From Micavibrio_C sp964577255 (GTDB lineage Bacteria; Pseudomonadota; Alphaproteobacteria; Micavibrionales; Micavibrionaceae), in the NCBI GenBank assembly GCA_964577255.1, contig CAZNYM010000006.1, forward strand, positions 1-64,000: a stretch of 64,000 bases of DNA, given 5' to 3'. The translations under genes and the position numbers were made by a program. Below are positions 63,072 through 64,000 of this stretch, piece after piece. Position 1 is the stretch's first letter; the number at the start of each line of letters is the position of its first letter. A model generated the notes under the pieces. It had not been told where the DNA came from and made no database searches. It worked only from the letters and a program-made list of their open reading frames with translations.

Positions 63072-64000
63072 AGCAGGCCGAAATAAAGCCCCTCGATGTT
63101 GCTGGCCCCGATCCACAGAAACAGCGCCAGCAGCGCAGCCCGCAGCACGTAAGCGCTCACACGCCCGGATTTTTCCCCGCCGACGATCTTTTCGATCAGG
63201 AACCGCACGGCGAACGAACCATCCGATCCCGGGAACGGCAGCAGGTTGAAGATGCCGATGAACACCGAAATCAGCGCCCCCATGTAGCAGAGTTTGTAAA
63301 GATCGTGGAAAAAGGGCGACACCGAACGCTCGACCACCACTTCGGGCTTCACCAACTGCTTGTCCATTGGGAACAGTGCGCTGCCGAGCTTGACGATGTT
63401 CACCATCATCGATCCGGCCTCGGCGAAGCCCGCCACTACGCCGGCGCGGTTTTCAAGATCGTAGTAGATATTGCCGGCGCGCTGGCCCATAAAGACCTTT
63501 TTATCCTCGTACAGCACGGCGTCGCGGTTGAGGGCCGGATCCATGCGCACACGGTAAAAACGCGTCGTTTTATCGACCGACTTCATGCCGACGATCACCG
63601 TGCGGCCCTGATAGTCGCGCAGCAGCGCGGCTGCGCGCTTGTAGTCTTCCTTGCCAGTGCTGAAGCCGTTGACCGAACTGATCGTTTCAAGGCCGTAGGC
63701 GTTCTGCTCCACCTGCAGGCCCGACCAGTAATGATCGCGGCGGAAACCGTCCACATCTGTATAGACGATTTTCTGCGGCGTCATGGTCAGAGGGCCGGCA
63801 GGCTGCCCCGCACGCAGGATGGAGAGCGCCAGCGGCTGTCCCGGCTGGCGCCGCGCTATACGACGAATATCATCATAACGGCTGACGGCGATGCCGTTGA
63901 CGGCAGTGACGATGTCGCCCGGCTCAAGCCCGGCCTGCTCGGCGGGCGAGGATATCTCCACCGCACTCACCTGCGTGGTATAGGAGGGCTGCCCCGCCCA
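63068..64000 (-). CDS. rseP: RseP-type site-2 protease, C-terminal part (partial)
   Basis: The last 310 codons of an intramembrane zinc metalloprotease; the start lies beyond the window end. A PDZ domain occurs at ISSPAEQAGLEPGDIVTAVNG and the conserved third zinc-ligand motif NLLPFPGSDG follows, with GSDG where NPDG or ALDG is usual. Two or more transmembrane helices finish the protein (ALLALFLWIGASN). RseP cleaves anti-sigma factors or related membrane proteins in envelope-stress control. The active-site HExxH is outside the window. Confidence 0.85.
   Translation of the reverse strand, partial: WAGQPSYTTQVSAVEISSPAEQAGLEPGDIVTAVNGIAVSRYDDIRRIARRQPGQPLALSILRAGQPAGPLTMTPQKIVYTDVDGFRRDHYWSGLQVEQNAYGLETISSVNGFSTGKEDYKRAAALLRDYQGRTVIVGMKSVDKTTRFYRVRMDPALNRDAVLYEDKKVFMGQRAGNIYYDLENRAGVVAGFAEAGSMMVNIVKLGSALFPMDKQLVKPEVVVERSVSPFFHDLYKLCYMGALISVFIGIFNLLPFPGSDGSFAVRFLIEKIVGGEKSGRVSAYVLRAALLALFLWIGASNIEGLYFGLL

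Overview
The window is a chromosomal segment of an alphaproteobacterium. The evidence is a full-length CtrA, an invasion-associated-locus-B (IalB) protein, a TipF-like degenerate EAL protein beside a polar-flagellum gene set (flhA, flhF, flhG, fliI, fliJ), and GC-rich coding DNA. A relative of the Micavibrio or Rhodospirillales lineages is a guess from gene content; no rRNA is present to settle it. Two runs of N (21837-21846 and 29317-29416) are scaffold gaps.

Layout. 1-7.1 kb: end of bacterioferritin, Bfd ferredoxin with a Fur-like box, periplasmic cyclophilin, GH13 glucosidase, leucine-dehydrogenase-like enzyme, a small protein behind a doublet of Fur-like repeats, and small envelope proteins. 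7-18 kb: lipoproteins, uvrB, nitroreductase, lysS, a 46-residue lysine-rich DNA-binding-type protein, a pilin-like protein, a DinG-type helicase and two unknown genes. 18-26.6 kb: a 1151-residue autotransporter, IalB, a TorF-type porin, a chemotaxis receptor, an aspartoacylase-family peptidase and tRNA-Thr(GGT). 26.8-31.5 kb: dcd with an unusual N-terminal extension, murA, a gene cut by a scaffold gap, and two lipoproteins. 31.6-44.5 kb: flagellar block with flhA, two DUF3137 membrane proteins, flhF, flhG, a FliK-like protein, a tandem-GGDEF protein, and fliJ/fliI on the other strand. 44.7-48.6 kb: ctrA, pgsA, pyrD and the TipF-like gene. 48.6-64 kb: the four parts of a Yej-type oligopeptide ABC transporter (A, B, E, F) scattered among LPS genes (kdsB-like, O-antigen-ligase-like), a histidine-phosphatase-like gene, unknown genes, an M20 amidohydrolase and the C-terminal part of an RseP-type protease.

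How it fits together. FlhF and FlhG set pole and number of flagella, FlhA, FliI and FliJ form the export engine, and the GGDEF and EAL proteins suggest c-di-GMP input next to CtrA, the cell-cycle regulator of flagellar genes in this class. The last third joins peptide uptake and outer-envelope synthesis through start/stop overlaps.

The most unusual object is a roughly 1.17-kb low-GC insert carrying one GH26 mannanase gene (55.3-56.5 kb). It is flanked by a 15-bp direct repeat that duplicates the last codons of the upstream gene, as if a cassette integrated at a gene 3' end and restored it. No recombinase is encoded in it. Other points worth checking are the tandem-GGDEF protein, the Fur-box doublet with a CGCC miniprotein, the Dcd fusion, and a pair of diverged 163-residue paralogues.
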